NCBI GenBank assembly: GCA_907163375.1
Contig: CAJQUW010007737.1
Location: forward strand, 434,001 to 498,000
Length of the DNA: 64,000 nt
Source of the DNA: Prostheceraeus crozeri
Lineage: Eukaryota > Platyhelminthes > Polycladida > Euryleptidae
Direction: 5' to 3'
The position numbers and the translations under genes are program-made. Within the stretch, counting starts at the first letter, position 1. Each line of letters opens with the position of its first letter. Of the stretch, positions 43,136 through 52,546 are shown in pieces. Below the pieces are notes generated by a model. That model did not search any database, was not told where the DNA came from, and saw nothing but the letters and a program-made list of their open reading frames with translations.

Positions 43136-44428
43136 ATGGAAAATCCAAATTTAAAAAAATTATATTCGCCCGCATCATCCTGTTCTTCTTATTCGACGAG
43201 ATCAACGGGATTTGAAAATAAATGTTTTGATAATAATAATAATAATAATCCATGTATAGATGTTAATATTTTATTTCAATTACAAACCGAAATATTTAGA
43301 GAACAGACTAAAGGTTTACCTTCTATAGAAACTAATTATTGTTTATTTCCGGGGGATCCATTTATTAAATTTATGGATATTGTTAGTAAATATAATGATG
43401 TAGCTTATGTGGAATTAAATAAAGAAAATATGGTTATAATAGGTCATAATAATGTTTATGGATTTATTAGAGCAGTGTTACCAATTAGTAATACTGATTG
43501 GATAGAAACTAAAATTATTAATTATATCAATATTAAAGAATTAGTTAAAAAATTAAAATCTTTTTCGAAAGAAAAAATTAGATTATTTGTTGACGAACAA
43601 AATCAATATAACATTCACATAGAGAGTAAAAAACATAATGAAGAATTATTATGTCAAGTTTATTATAGAGACACAATTTATAAACAAGAAACATTAGAAA
43701 TGCCGCAAAGATATGATGATGATACGTATATAGGATTATATTCAAACTTAAATATTAATTTGTTAAAATCTTACATAAATGGCTTAGCTCAACAAGAGAA
43801 AATTTATATGTGGACAACACCTTATACTATTAACAATGACCATAATCATAATAAACGAACCGAAGGTTCTAGGGCTTTGCCCGATCTTAAAGAATCTTAT
43901 GATAATAATGATGATTCTGTAACATCTGAAAAAGGTGTAAATGGTAAAAAAGATTATAAAAATATTAGTAATTATAAAAATTTATCTAAATTTCATTTTC
44001 TTACAATTGAAAATAATAATGATGGCATAGTTGAAGATACTGTTAGACAACTATGTGTCGGGTCTACAAAATTTAAATTAGGATTTACATCTAATCAATT
44101 TAAAATTTTATCATCTTTAACAAAAACTAAAAGTGATTCAGATTATGGTGGTGTTATTAAATTTTCCAAAAGAGATCAAAGACCAATATTTTTCTCTATT
44201 ATATTATTATCAGATAAAAGATGTAATTTAGAGTTAGATATTCCAATAAGAGAATGGTATCCTATCATGGAAGGGCATCCTATACCAAAAAGTGTAATTT
44301 ATGATGATGAAGAAACAATTTATGATGATGATGAAGAAACAATTTATGATGATGATGATGATGAATCAATAGTTAGTGAAAAAAAATTTAAATTATCTTT
44401 TGATAAAACATTATATGATGAAACTTAA
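43136..44428 (+). CDS. Unknown Polinton protein, possible clamp-like fold
   Basis: 430 residues, ATG start after an A-run. After a low-complexity N-terminus (Ser-rich, then an Asn run) come two alpha/beta segments: DPFIKFMDIVSKYNDVAYVE, VIIGHNNVYGFIRAVLP and YINIKELVKKLKSF...IRLFVDEQ; and, after an Asn/Asp-rich linker with a GC hairpin pair, VGSTKFKLGFTSNQFKILSS...GGVIKFSKRDQRPIFFSIIL. The order helix-strand-strand then 'ISxxxLxxxLKS' loosely recalls PCNA-type sliding clamps, and the final segment recalls the C-terminal PCNA half. This is a by-eye idea only. The C-terminus is an acidic Asp/Glu repeat (ETIYDDDE). Its orientation is opposite to its neighbours. Confidence 0.5.
   Translation: MENPNLKKLYSPASSCSSYSTRSTGFENKCFDNNNNNNPCIDVNILFQLQTEIFREQTKGLPSIETNYCLFPGDPFIKFMDIVSKYNDVAYVELNKENMVIIGHNNVYGFIRAVLPISNTDWIETKIINYINIKELVKKLKSFSKEKIRLFVDEQNQYNIHIESKKHNEELLCQVYYRDTIYKQETLEMPQRYDDDTYIGLYSNLNINLLKSYINGLAQQEKIYMWTTPYTINNDHNHNKRTEGSRALPDLKESYDNNDDSVTSEKGVNGKKDYKNISNYKNLSKFHFLTIENNNDGIVEDTVRQLCVGSTKFKLGFTSNQFKILSSLTKTKSDSDYGGVIKFSKRDQRPIFFSIILLSDKRCNLELDIPIREWYPIMEGHPIPKSVIYDDEETIYDDDEETIYDDDDDESIVSEKKFKLSFDKTLYDET
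43857..43882. repeat. Paired GC hairpins in the 430-aa gene
   Basis: gaacc-gaa-ggttc (43,857-43,869) and gggc-ttt-gccc (43,872-43,882), read in frame as RTEGSRALPD. Confidence 0.75.
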
Positions 44429-44636
44429 TAAGATAAAACTTAATAGAAAATACCAAAATATTCGTTAAATATATTTTCATATGTAATAAAATTTTTAGAT
44501 GTAATAAGTTTTTAGATGTAATAAGTTTTTAGATGTAATAAGTTTTTAGATGTCATAAGTTTATAGATGTAATAAATTTTTTAGATGGAATAAGTTTTTA
44601 GATGTTATAAATTTTTTAGATGTTATAAAAAAATTA
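44429..44636. repeat. 17-bp AT tandem repeat between convergent genes
   Basis: The unit 'tttttagatgtaataag' recurs about seven times, with variants, between the ends of the + strand 430-aa gene and the minus-strand polymerase gene. Confidence 0.8.
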
Positions 44637-46026
44637 TTATTCCCACGTGTCATCATCATCACTTAAATTACTCTCACAGATGATTGTTTGAAATATTTCA
44701 GCTTGAATATCTTCTCCGTTATAAGGTAACATAATTTCATTTTCATCAGGTGCTTGACGTTTAAGAATATTTATTTGACCAGAAAATTTTTTTTCTTCAG
44801 TATTATTATTTTTATCAGGAATACTAATTCCAGTTTCTAAAGATCTTTTCCATGGTTTATTAACTGTAGTCGATAATGTTTTCCCCGAATATAATTTTAG
44901 AAAATCTTCTACTTTTACTTTATCTTGTGAATATCCTTTGAATGTTTTCTTTTCACTAAGTCTCCCTTGTTCATCTACAGTAATACAGTATTTTACTTTA
45001 GGTGCAATAAACATTGCAAAAATAATTCCACCATTTCGATAATCATTTTTCCCTTGACACAATTCTGCTCCAACATATCCAGCAGCGTCTAATTTATTAA
45101 AGAGCTCATTGGAAATATATATTGAATCAGTATCTGTATAATGAATGTATTTTTCTTTGAAACCATTAATTTCTAAAATAAAGTTATTCATGATTCTTCT
45201 AGAGTGAGAAAGAATGAAAGAACCTAAGTGTGATGGCATGAATGACGTCTTCCCATCTTTTACAATATTAGTTTTGAGAAATTCATCATCTTCCATTTCT
45301 ACTTTCGCTAAATATTGTTCATCATTTAATTTTTCATAATCTTTTACTTCTTGAGTGAAATTTTTTCTCAATGTATTCTCATTCCATAAATGATATTTAG
45401 TGGTTATATCTTTTTGCACAGTTTTGCCATATAGCGAATTCATCAATAATTTAATTAACTCATCACCTACAGTATTTCCTTCTGTTTTATATCTTTTTCT
45501 CAAATTAAAAAGTTTTTCAATATAATTTCGAAATGGTGAAACTTGATAATTTTTTTCATAAATTATACCATCAGTAATATGTAAGATTTTCCCCCCACAT
45601 CTAACAATTTCTTGTATGTCAACAGAAGTTAATACATCATAACATATACCATTTCTAAACCTGATTACTTTTACATGAGAATTATTATTTTGATTTTTAA
45701 CTTTATCTTTAATAGGAACTGGTTGGAAAAACATATCATTCGGATATTGAAACACAACAGAGAATATTCCAGTTTTAGGTCTAAATGTTTGTGTATTAAA
45801 TTTATATACTATTTCCCGCTCTTCTTCTTGACGAAATTTTCTAGCTGATTCAGCTTTAGGGTATTCTGAATTTTCATCATACATAGCTGATGGATATAAA
45901 GATGTTGCATCAAAAGCCATTAGAAATTCATTTTTTTGTTCAAGTAGTTGATTTGAAATTTTCTTACAAATTTCAGTTTTATCTCCTAAATCTCGATACT
46001 GTTTCATTAAATCTATTAAATTATTT

Positions 46027-46090
46027 CCAGGGGACAAAGCCCCACCAGCGTAGCGACCAAGGGACAAAGTCCCCCCAGCGCAGCGACCAG
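46027..46090. repeat. 30-bp GC-rich direct repeat inside polymerase gene
   Basis: Two adjoining 30-bp copies contain 'ggggacaaagcccc' and 'gggacaaagtccc' (46,061-46,073), each with 'agcg(t/c)agcga'. They are read as GRCAGGTLSL and GRYAGGALSP. They contrast sharply with the AT-rich gene around them. Confidence 0.8.
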
Positions 46091-46803
46091 GTAAATACTG
46101 TTTTAATATTGGTAACAAGATGCTACAAAATGGCGATATGTATTTTCTTATATTTGCTGAAACTCTTCCACCTTTAACAGATTTTCTAATATAATTTCTA
46201 GCCCATAAATCTATATGAGAATGAATATTTATATTGTCATTTTGTACGCTTTTCATCCAACCGTTAAATGTTAAAGCAGAGGATGTCAAATTAGTAGTTA
46301 TATCTTCACCAACTAAATCTTGCATAACATTATTATATTTGTAGATACAAAAAGCTAAAGAAAGAATATCGTTAACTAAATATGGTCTCCATTCATTTTC
46401 TTTTTCTTTATAATTTTCATGTGTTATGTCTCCAATTTCATAATTTAATTTACACACATTCGTAGGAATTTTAAAATTCTCACACCATTTAGAAAAACTT
46501 GTTTTTTACATGTTGATAACTACATTTCATTATAATAGTTTGAAGTGCTAATTTACCTGAAGGTGAATCTTTTTTCATATTGTTTTTAAATCTAAAAGAT
46601 TTTTGAATGTATCTACTAACACATTCAGTTGTATAAGGATTTTGTAATGAAGCAGTCAATATTCCTCTTGAAGTTTTAAGAGGCGGTTTAGATAATTTAA
46701 AATTAGCTTTTATCGGAAAATAGGAATCAAAACCTGATGAATTGTGTGCTATTAAAGTTACTCTAGAATAATTAAATTTTCCAAGAGTTTTAAAAAATTG
46801 ATG

Positions 46804-46837
46804 GATCGGACATACGTCCTCTGGGTTTCCCCCGATC
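46804..46837. repeat. Compound GC hairpin inside polymerase gene
   Basis: Outer arms gatcgg/ccgatc enclose two hairpins, ggac-atac-gtcc and ggg-ttt-ccc. Confidence 0.75.
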
Positions 46838-48197
46838 GAACATTCATCATCCTCAGTTCTCGTAAATATTTTCACACAATTTTGAAGTTTATTAAATTCT
46901 AATTCAGTTAAATTATTATACTCATTAATCTGTTTTTTAAGTTTTTTAATTTCATCTTCATCTTTTGATCGTTTAATTTTAATCATATCACTTAGCAAAC
47001 GTGTTTCTAATTCTTTCAATCTTTGTTTCGTAAACAACATATAAATTTATTAAAATTAATAGCTCCTACAGCGTAAGGAATAGGATGAGCTGTTGAACAG
47101 TTAGGATCGGGAAAAGTTTCGAGATCCCAAATATATGTTGAACCATAGTCAATTTTTTTCTTTGTTATGATTTTATATGGACGCGTTGTTAGATTTTCAT
47201 CAGTAACTGTTTTATATATGGGTTTGAAATTATTTTCAATTTCTCTAATAGCTTTTAATTTATGAGATTTATTAATTAAACAATAGTGACCAATTGTTGA
47301 ACCTGCGTGAAAATAATTGTAATAAACATAATTATGAAACGTTTCAATTCCTCTAGGATTTAAATGACGATTGGCAGGACTATAATATTGAACACATTCT
47401 CCAAAATATTTATTGAATTGAGAAAATTTGCAGTTTGACATTACTCCTGTTCTAGATGTGGCTTTCTCTTTATATAAAAAATTATTAAACATTTCTTTCA
47501 TAATTTCTCCTTGTTCTTCATTAAAACCTCGTAAAACATTATAACATTTAATAAAACAAAAATCTTCAGAAGGAATATAACAATATTCACCGAAATATTC
47601 TTTGATTCTATATTTCATATTAATCCCTGCCCCTCTATGCGATCTTTGTACTAACTTCATTCCAAAATCTTCATATTTAATATTACCTGTAAAAATCCAT
47701 TCGTTAGCATCGGATTTCTCATCCAGATTCGAAAACCATGTTTCAAATGATTTTTTATTATAGAAGGTTACGTAAAAATTTTGAATTATATTTTCCTGAT
47801 CTTTAATAACTTTTCCAAGTAAATTAATAATTTTACCATTTGCTAAAAGTTTCCGCATATCATTTACTACATTAATAAAAGATACATTTTCATATTTAAT
47901 TTCATTTGGATTAAATAAATTACATAAATCATCACCAAGTTCATCCTTAATTCTATCATCAAAAAAGATATCAGTAATAGGGGTTTCTAATATTTCTTTT
48001 GTTCCACGTTTCTGTTTTTTAGTATTACGTCTAATACTACGCCTAGTACGTTTCTGTTTTTTAATACGTTTACTGCGTTTACTATGTTTAATTTGTGCAT
48101 CAAACTCAGCAATTTGTTTCTTGATTAATTCATCAATCCTAGACGTTTGTCCGAGAGACATTTCACGATTCATATTTTTTAAAAGAAAAAATGAATT

Positions 48198-48527
48198 TTA
48201 CATAGAACCTCGGTTCCGTTTTTGCATATACACAGGAATATGTAATTGATGTAATGTTTCTAATTCATGTGCTGTTAAATGTTCTTTCTTAACCAACCAC
48301 CATAAATTATTATACGCCAAAAATACTCGGAAACTTCTTAAACAAAGTGGAAAGTCTTTTGTTTTAACACACGGTTGAATACCATGTTTTGTTTTATAAT
48401 CTGTAACGAGCGCTACGTATTTATGATGATAATAAAATCTAACTTCTTTCTTCGAATTTACAGGATTTGTAGGATGACGATAATCTTTTAAAACTGGTAC
48501 ATGCTCTATCTTATAATCATTCAACAT
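48198..48527 (-). CDS. Unknown 109-aa Polinton protein
   Basis: The ATG at 48,527 (MLNDYKIEHVPVLKDYRH) is chosen over an upstream TTG because it follows the T-run/A-run context seen at other starts of the element. The product contains FYYHHKYVALVTDYKTKHGI, two cysteines and LCLRSFRVFLAYNNLWWLVK. It is a compact basic protein without a recognised motif. It sits between the ATPase and polymerase genes. Confidence 0.55.
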   Translation of the reverse strand: MLNDYKIEHVPVLKDYRHPTNPVNSKKEVRFYYHHKYVALVTDYKTKHGIQPCVKTKDFPLCLRSFRVFLAYNNLWWLVKKEHLTAHELETLHQLHIPVYMQKRNRGSM

Positions 48528-48574
48528 ATTTTTTTTTATTTTTATTAACAAAAAATTTATAAGAAAAAATTATT

Positions 48575-48613
48575 CGGCCACTCCGTTCGGTCACTCCGTT
48601 CGATCACTCCTCG
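48575..48613. repeat. 13-bp GC-rich tandem repeat at ATPase 3' end
   Basis: Three copies: cggccactccgtt, cggtcactccgtt, cgatcactcctcg. They overlap the stop region of the packaging ATPase gene. Confidence 0.75.
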
Positions 48614-49299
48614 AAAATATTTTCTATAACTCTTTCATGAATTTTTTTATCAATATTAATTGTAATAAATCCATAATCTTTTGACCAAGCATTGTTACAC
48701 GATTGTTTAAATTCATCTTTATTTCTTACACATAAATCTCTTAACAAATCACTTAAGTTTCTTGCATTTATTTCAAATAGTATAAATATATTTGCATTCT
48801 TTCTAATAACACTTCCGTCTAATGAATACATACTTTGTGTTAAATAAAAAACACTACAGTTATTATGTCTACCTCTTGTGAAATAATTTCTCTGAACTGA
48901 CTGATTTCTATCATTAACACAATCATCAAAAATTACACAATGTTTCATTGTTTTATCTAGTTTACTAGGATCTTGCATATTACCACTATCATCTATTAAT
49001 TGTATTTTTATATGCTTATTTTTATTAGATTCTACTAACTGATTATTTTTTGCTGCTTCTTCACACCACGAACTTATTTCTTCTTCATCTTCAGATTTTT
49101 CATATTCTTTGAATAATGAAGCAATTGCAGTTTTTTTAAGATTATTTTCAAATCCAGATTTTAAAAATTGATAGACGGGTTGTTCTGCTGTTGTTGTATA
49201 AATTATAAGATTATTATAATCCAAAAAATTTGGAGTCGTTAAAATTTTAAATAATAGATACGTTTTTCCACAACCTGATCTTCCGCAAATAACTGACAA
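48604..49299 (-). pseudogene. Genome-packaging ATPase (FtsK/HerA-type)
   Basis: The motor that would drive DNA into the capsid. Walker A GRSGCGKTYLL lies near 49,275 and Walker B HCVIFDDCVN near 48,930. They are followed by RNYFTRGRHNNCSVFYLTQS, a sensor-type motif of the A32-like packaging ATPases, and KNANIFILFEINAR. The recognisable part is 232 residues, near family size. The gene seems to have about one break. It lies between the 109-aa gene and the minor capsid gene, as expected for a virion-assembly block. Confidence 0.9.
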
Positions 49300-49452
49300 A
49301 ACTTTATTAGATAAATTTGGATGATGATTAAATTTAAGTTTTTTTTATTTAATGGTAGCACTTCACTCATTTTTTTAATAAAAAAATTTATTTTTTATTT
49401 TATTTTTGTTTTTAAAGAAGAAGAAGAAAATTAAACTTCTCTAGCTTCGCGT

Positions 49453-49517
49453 GGGAGTTTATACCTCTCGAACGGGAGTTTATACCTCCCGAACGGGAGG
49501 TTATACCTCCCGAACCA
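49453..49517. repeat. 21-bp GC-richer tandem repeat at minor capsid 3' end
   Basis: Three copies of a 'gggagtttatacctcccgaa' type unit. Each contains a near-perfect palindrome, best at 49,495-49,511 (gggaggt-tat-acctccc). It spans the stop of the minor capsid gene at 49,501. Confidence 0.85.
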
Positions 49518-50289
49518 AAAGATCTATCATAATCTCTTCACCTCCAAAATTTATTTCTTGTCCTTTCTCATCAGTGATTCTAATGCCAATGTTGTTAATA
49601 GTTTTTCTTGTAATAGGAAAATATATTAATGTTTGTGGAATTACAATTAATCTATAACCAATGGGTACAGTAAAAGCTGGAAAACTGAATATTAAATTTG
49701 ATAATTTACCATTTATATATCCTCCTTCAATAATGTCACAATGTACAACAATTGAATTTATTTCAGTTATTTTTGGAATCTTCTCACCTAAATGATAACC
49801 TTGACTATAGGTTTGTTTATTAAATCCTAATAGCTTTGACAATGATCTATCATGATTAAAATCAACTTGATGATTTTCGTCTAAAGTAAGAGAAAATTTA
49901 TTAACTGCCGGTTCAACTGCAAAATGTAATTGTTTCTTATCTTTAAATGATATACCTAAATGTCTCTTAATTTCATTTGATATTGTTTCAACTTCGTAAG
50001 AACCAGGAAGAAAAGTTAGTATTTTCCATGTTTTGCCTTTATCAGTAGAATATCTAAATTGATCATTCACATCTTTGATAACGTTTTGAATAGTGTTAAA
50101 TGTAGAGAAACTAGTCAATGCAATTTGATAATTTTTATTTTGTTCCAAATGTAGAATGGGTTCTAAATTACAAGTGTGTGATGAAGTAGCTGTTATAATT
50201 TTTAACGTCGTACTAAATTTTGATGAACCCAAAATCTCTGTCAAATTTTCTAAATGATCATTAATTTTGTCTAAATCTGCTGAACACAT
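49501..50289 (-). CDS. Minor capsid (penton) protein, single jelly roll
   Basis: 262 residues, ATG start after 'gtttaaaa'. The family landmarks are present: LEQNKNYQIALTSFSTFNTI, FLPGSYEVETISNEIKRHLG, VDFNHDRSLSKLLGFN, INSIVVHCDIIEGGYINGK, FPAFTVPIGYRLIVIPQ and IGIRITDEKGQEINFGGEEI. This is the Polinton PY-type penton protein that fills the five-fold vertices next to the double-jelly-roll hexons. The ORF looks intact and of normal length. Confidence 0.85.
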   Translation of the reverse strand: MCSADLDKINDHLENLTEILGSSKFSTTLKIITATSSHTCNLEPILHLEQNKNYQIALTSFSTFNTIQNVIKDVNDQFRYSTDKGKTWKILTFLPGSYEVETISNEIKRHLGISFKDKKQLHFAVEPAVNKFSLTLDENHQVDFNHDRSLSKLLGFNKQTYSQGYHLGEKIPKITEINSIVVHCDIIEGGYINGKLSNLIFSFPAFTVPIGYRLIVIPQTLIYFPITRKTINNIGIRITDEKGQEINFGGEEIMIDLLVREV

Positions 50290-50368
50290 TTTTAAACTAA
50301 AAAAATTAAATAAATATTATAGATAAAAATCGTAGATAAAAATCATAGATAAAAATCATAGATAAAAA
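50290..50368. repeat. Short AT tandem repeat
   Basis: The unit 'agataaaaatcatag' repeats four times between the minor capsid start and the end of the next minus-strand gene. Confidence 0.7.
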
Positions 50369-51196
50369 TTAGAAACAACATATTTCAGCTACACTTTTAT
50401 AATCCTCTTCATTTAGAATCTTCTTTTCTAACAGTCTTTTCAATATAGCATGAATTTCATTGAAACTAGAATTATGTCCTTCTTTTATTGCAGATATTAA
50501 AATATTTAATCTATTTAGTAATTCTTGTGGATCATCTGGTAAAAATACAGTTGTTTCAGTTTTCTGTTTTTCAGATAAACCTTTCCCTACTTTAACTCCC
50601 GTTGATAATAAATTTTCTAATTGTTTATAACGTCTAAGAGATTTTACTGCACCAACTCTGTCTAACATAGCTTTGTATTTTATGAGATCTTCTACAGCAT
50701 AATTATTTAAATCTGCTCCTCTTAAAAGATTAACAAAATTTCTATCTAAATTAAAAGGAGATTTATCTGGTGAAAAAATTATACCTCGAAAAGGTTGTGG
50801 AAATATTTCTTTTTGTCCGAGATAAAATCTAGGTATTGTTTTTCCATCTATAAATGAGATAGAATGTTCAAATTGCATAGATTTTGGTAATTTCTTATTA
50901 ATGTTTGATTCTAGTAATCCATAGTCATCTAATACAGTTTTGTGCTCTGGATCTGTTATATCAATTTGTTTATCATTATTTGTACTTTCTTTTTCAAGAG
51001 TTTTAAATGGTTTCATAGTTTTCTCAAAATCAGTTTTTACTTGCTCGGTTTGCTGCATTTTTTCAAACATATCAGATTGAATACCAGCTTTTATCATTCT
51101 ATGTTGAAGATGATTTTCTTTCATAATATTTCTTTGTTTTATTAACTCTTCTAATTGTTTTATTCTTTTAAAATTATCAGCTCTAATTTTATCCAT
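50369..51196 (-). CDS. Unknown Polinton coiled-coil protein
   Basis: The ATG at 51,196 (MDKIRADNFKRIKQLEELIK) is chosen because it directly follows 'ttttaaaa' as at other starts; an upstream ATG at 51,250 would add 18 residues. The N-terminal coiled coil is followed by a middle with FIDGKTIPRFYLGQKEIFPQ and FNLDRNFVNLLRGAD. The helical C-terminus (FLPDDPQELLNRLNILISAI, LKRLLEKKILNEEDYKSV) is of a kind I recall from other Polinton-type elements. A virion-associated or scaffold role is possible. No catalytic motif. Confidence 0.55.
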   Translation of the reverse strand: MDKIRADNFKRIKQLEELIKQRNIMKENHLQHRMIKAGIQSDMFEKMQQTEQVKTDFEKTMKPFKTLEKESTNNDKQIDITDPEHKTVLDDYGLLESNINKKLPKSMQFEHSISFIDGKTIPRFYLGQKEIFPQPFRGIIFSPDKSPFNLDRNFVNLLRGADLNNYAVEDLIKYKAMLDRVGAVKSLRRYKQLENLLSTGVKVGKGLSEKQKTETTVFLPDDPQELLNRLNILISAIKEGHNSSFNEIHAILKRLLEKKILNEEDYKSVAEICCF

Positions 51197-51332
51197 TTTT
51201 AAAATATAATATTTGAATTTTGTGGTAACATTGGAATACAGCAAAAACATTTTACTGAACAAATTATTTTTTTATTGCTTTGTTGTTTGACATCTTTTCG
51301 TTTAAAGTTTTCTCGGTTAAAGTTTTCTCGTT

Positions 51333-52076
51333 TTAAGTTTTGTTTAATAAAGTTTTGTTTAATAAAGTTTTGCTTAAATTTTCGCTTAAAGTTTTTAGCT
51401 CTTCTAAAAAAAATTTGTCATTTTCTTCATTAGAAATTTTAGCATCACCAGAAATTTTGCCATCCTTTTTATTTTTATCATCAACTTTTTCTGTCTGTGA
51501 TTGGAATGATATTTGATTTACTTCATTAGCTATTTGATCAAATTTTTCAATCTCATCTAACGTAATAACATTATCATCACATACTCTTTGAAAGTAGTAA
51601 TGTAGTTTATCATAGACTTCTTTAATATGTAAATGCTTAGTTTTTAATGATTTTCGTTTCTTAGTTATTAAAGATTTATCTAACATTGTAACAAGTGAAG
51701 TTGCAAAAACACCCGTTCCTGTTAAAGCTGTAGCAACTACTGGAATTACTAAAACACCTGAAGATATAACAATTGTCAAAGCACCTAAACTTATTGTTAA
51801 GAATATGCCAATTCCTTGTGTTACATTCTTAACTTTAGTCCATCTCTTTCTTAATTTTTTATAATGCTCTAATCTTAATAATAATTGAGATTCCTTATCT
51901 TTCATATACCTAACTCTATCTTTGTGTTTTTCTTTATTCATTTTTTCAATGTTAATCTTTTCAATGTCCATTAAAGTAGAACTACGTTCATATGATAACG
52001 AAGGATATATTCTTGCGGTTTCTTCCATTTCTGAAGTTCCTTCCACTTTTGTTTCATCCACTTTTGTTTCTTCCAT
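51333..52076 (-). CDS. Two-segment membrane protein, unknown
   Basis: The ATG at 52,076 (MEETKVDETKVEGTSEMEET) follows 'ctttaaaa'. Residues about 87-125 form two adjacent hydrophobic stretches (IGIFLTISLGALTIVISSG and VLVIPVVATALTGTGVF), bordered by basic clusters and charged coiled coils on both sides. The C-terminal KTLLNKTLLNKT comes from a short tandem repeat. It lies just inside the right TIR. A membrane-embedded or membrane-remodelling virion protein is a guess. Confidence 0.55.
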   Translation of the reverse strand: MEETKVDETKVEGTSEMEETARIYPSLSYERSSTLMDIEKINIEKMNKEKHKDRVRYMKDKESQLLLRLEHYKKLRKRWTKVKNVTQGIGIFLTISLGALTIVISSGVLVIPVVATALTGTGVFATSLVTMLDKSLITKKRKSLKTKHLHIKEVYDKLHYYFQRVCDDNVITLDEIEKFDQIANEVNQISFQSQTEKVDDKNKKDGKISGDAKISNEENDKFFLEELKTLSENLSKTLLNKTLLNKT

Positions 52077-52129
52077 TTTTAAAGAAATATTATTAGTCAC
52101 ATGATATATTTTAAAAACCTGAAAAATGG

Positions 52130-52540
52130 ATAAAATTCATGAATTTGAAATTCTCAACTTTTATGATTTTCGGTGTCCTGGAACGGACATGATTTTGGCG
52201 AGGGTGAAAATTGTAATTCTCAAATTTTGAGATTCTTAACTTTTATGATTTTCGGTGTCCTGGAACGGTCATGATTTAAGCGAGGGTGAAAATTGTAATT
52301 CTCAAATTTTGAGATTTTGAAAAAATTTGAAAAAAATTGGGTATTTTTAAAAACGCTTAAATTTTCGCCCTTCGACCTTCGGCCATGTGAAATTTGAAGT
52401 CTACCTAAATTTTTGAAATTTTTGAAATTTTGATTTTTTGAAAAAACCCGCAAAAGTGTGACATCCGGCGCAAGCGAAGCGAAGCGAAGCGAAGCGAAGC
52501 GAAGCGAAGCGTCGCGCCGGATGTCACACTATAAACTACT
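52130..52540. repeat. Polinton right terminal inverted repeat
   Basis: Inverse of 36,921-37,350. The terminal hairpin (arms at 52,455-52,471 and 52,514-52,530) encloses seven 'gaagc' repeats against five on the left. Two inner subrepeats carry 'cggtgtcctggaacgg' about 82 bp apart. The outer ~220 bp is almost identical to the left copy. Confidence 0.9.
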
Positions 52541-52546
52541 AAGAGG
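52541..52546. repeat. Polinton target-site duplication, right
   Basis: 'aagagg', identical to 36,915-36,920. Confidence 0.9.

Larger units (their letters stand above)
44637..48173 (-). pseudogene. Protein-primed family B DNA polymerase
   Basis: The replicative polymerase of the element. Its usual length in Polintons is about 1,000-1,200 residues, which fits the 3.5-kb span. Recognised in order: a strongly basic N-terminal stretch (KRSKRIKKQKRTRRSIRR), exonuclease I YIWDLETFPD (near 47,110), exonuclease II LIAHNSSGFDSY (near 46,745), polymerase motif A DATSLYPSAM (near 45,900), motif B LLMNSLYGKT (near 45,430) and motif C YTDTDS (near 45,130). The gene is broken, by about two breaks. Between the exonuclease and palm is a small 30-bp in-frame direct repeat made of GC-rich hairpins. 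Confidence 0.95.
36921..52540. mobile_element. Polinton/Maverick (adintovirus-like) element, 15.6 kb
   Basis: The element starts AG and ends CT, has terminal inverted repeats of about 400 bp and is bordered by the perfect 6-bp duplication 'aagagg'. It carries the defining Polinton set: protein-primed PolB, rve integrase, adenain-type protease, packaging ATPase, double- and single-jelly-roll capsid proteins. Most genes run on the minus strand; the protease and one unknown gene are on the + strand. It is clearly AT-richer than the flanks. It looks structurally whole end to end, but several genes are broken (roughly half a dozen breaks). The exact target duplication and near-identical outer TIRs point to a moderately recent insertion. 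Confidence 0.95.

Noticed and set aside
36921-52540. Integrated adenovirus, giant-virus fragment or retroviral provirus
   Set aside because: A 6-bp duplication, TIRs, rve integrase plus protein-primed PolB and the small size define a Polinton; there are no LTRs or reverse transcriptase in the element.
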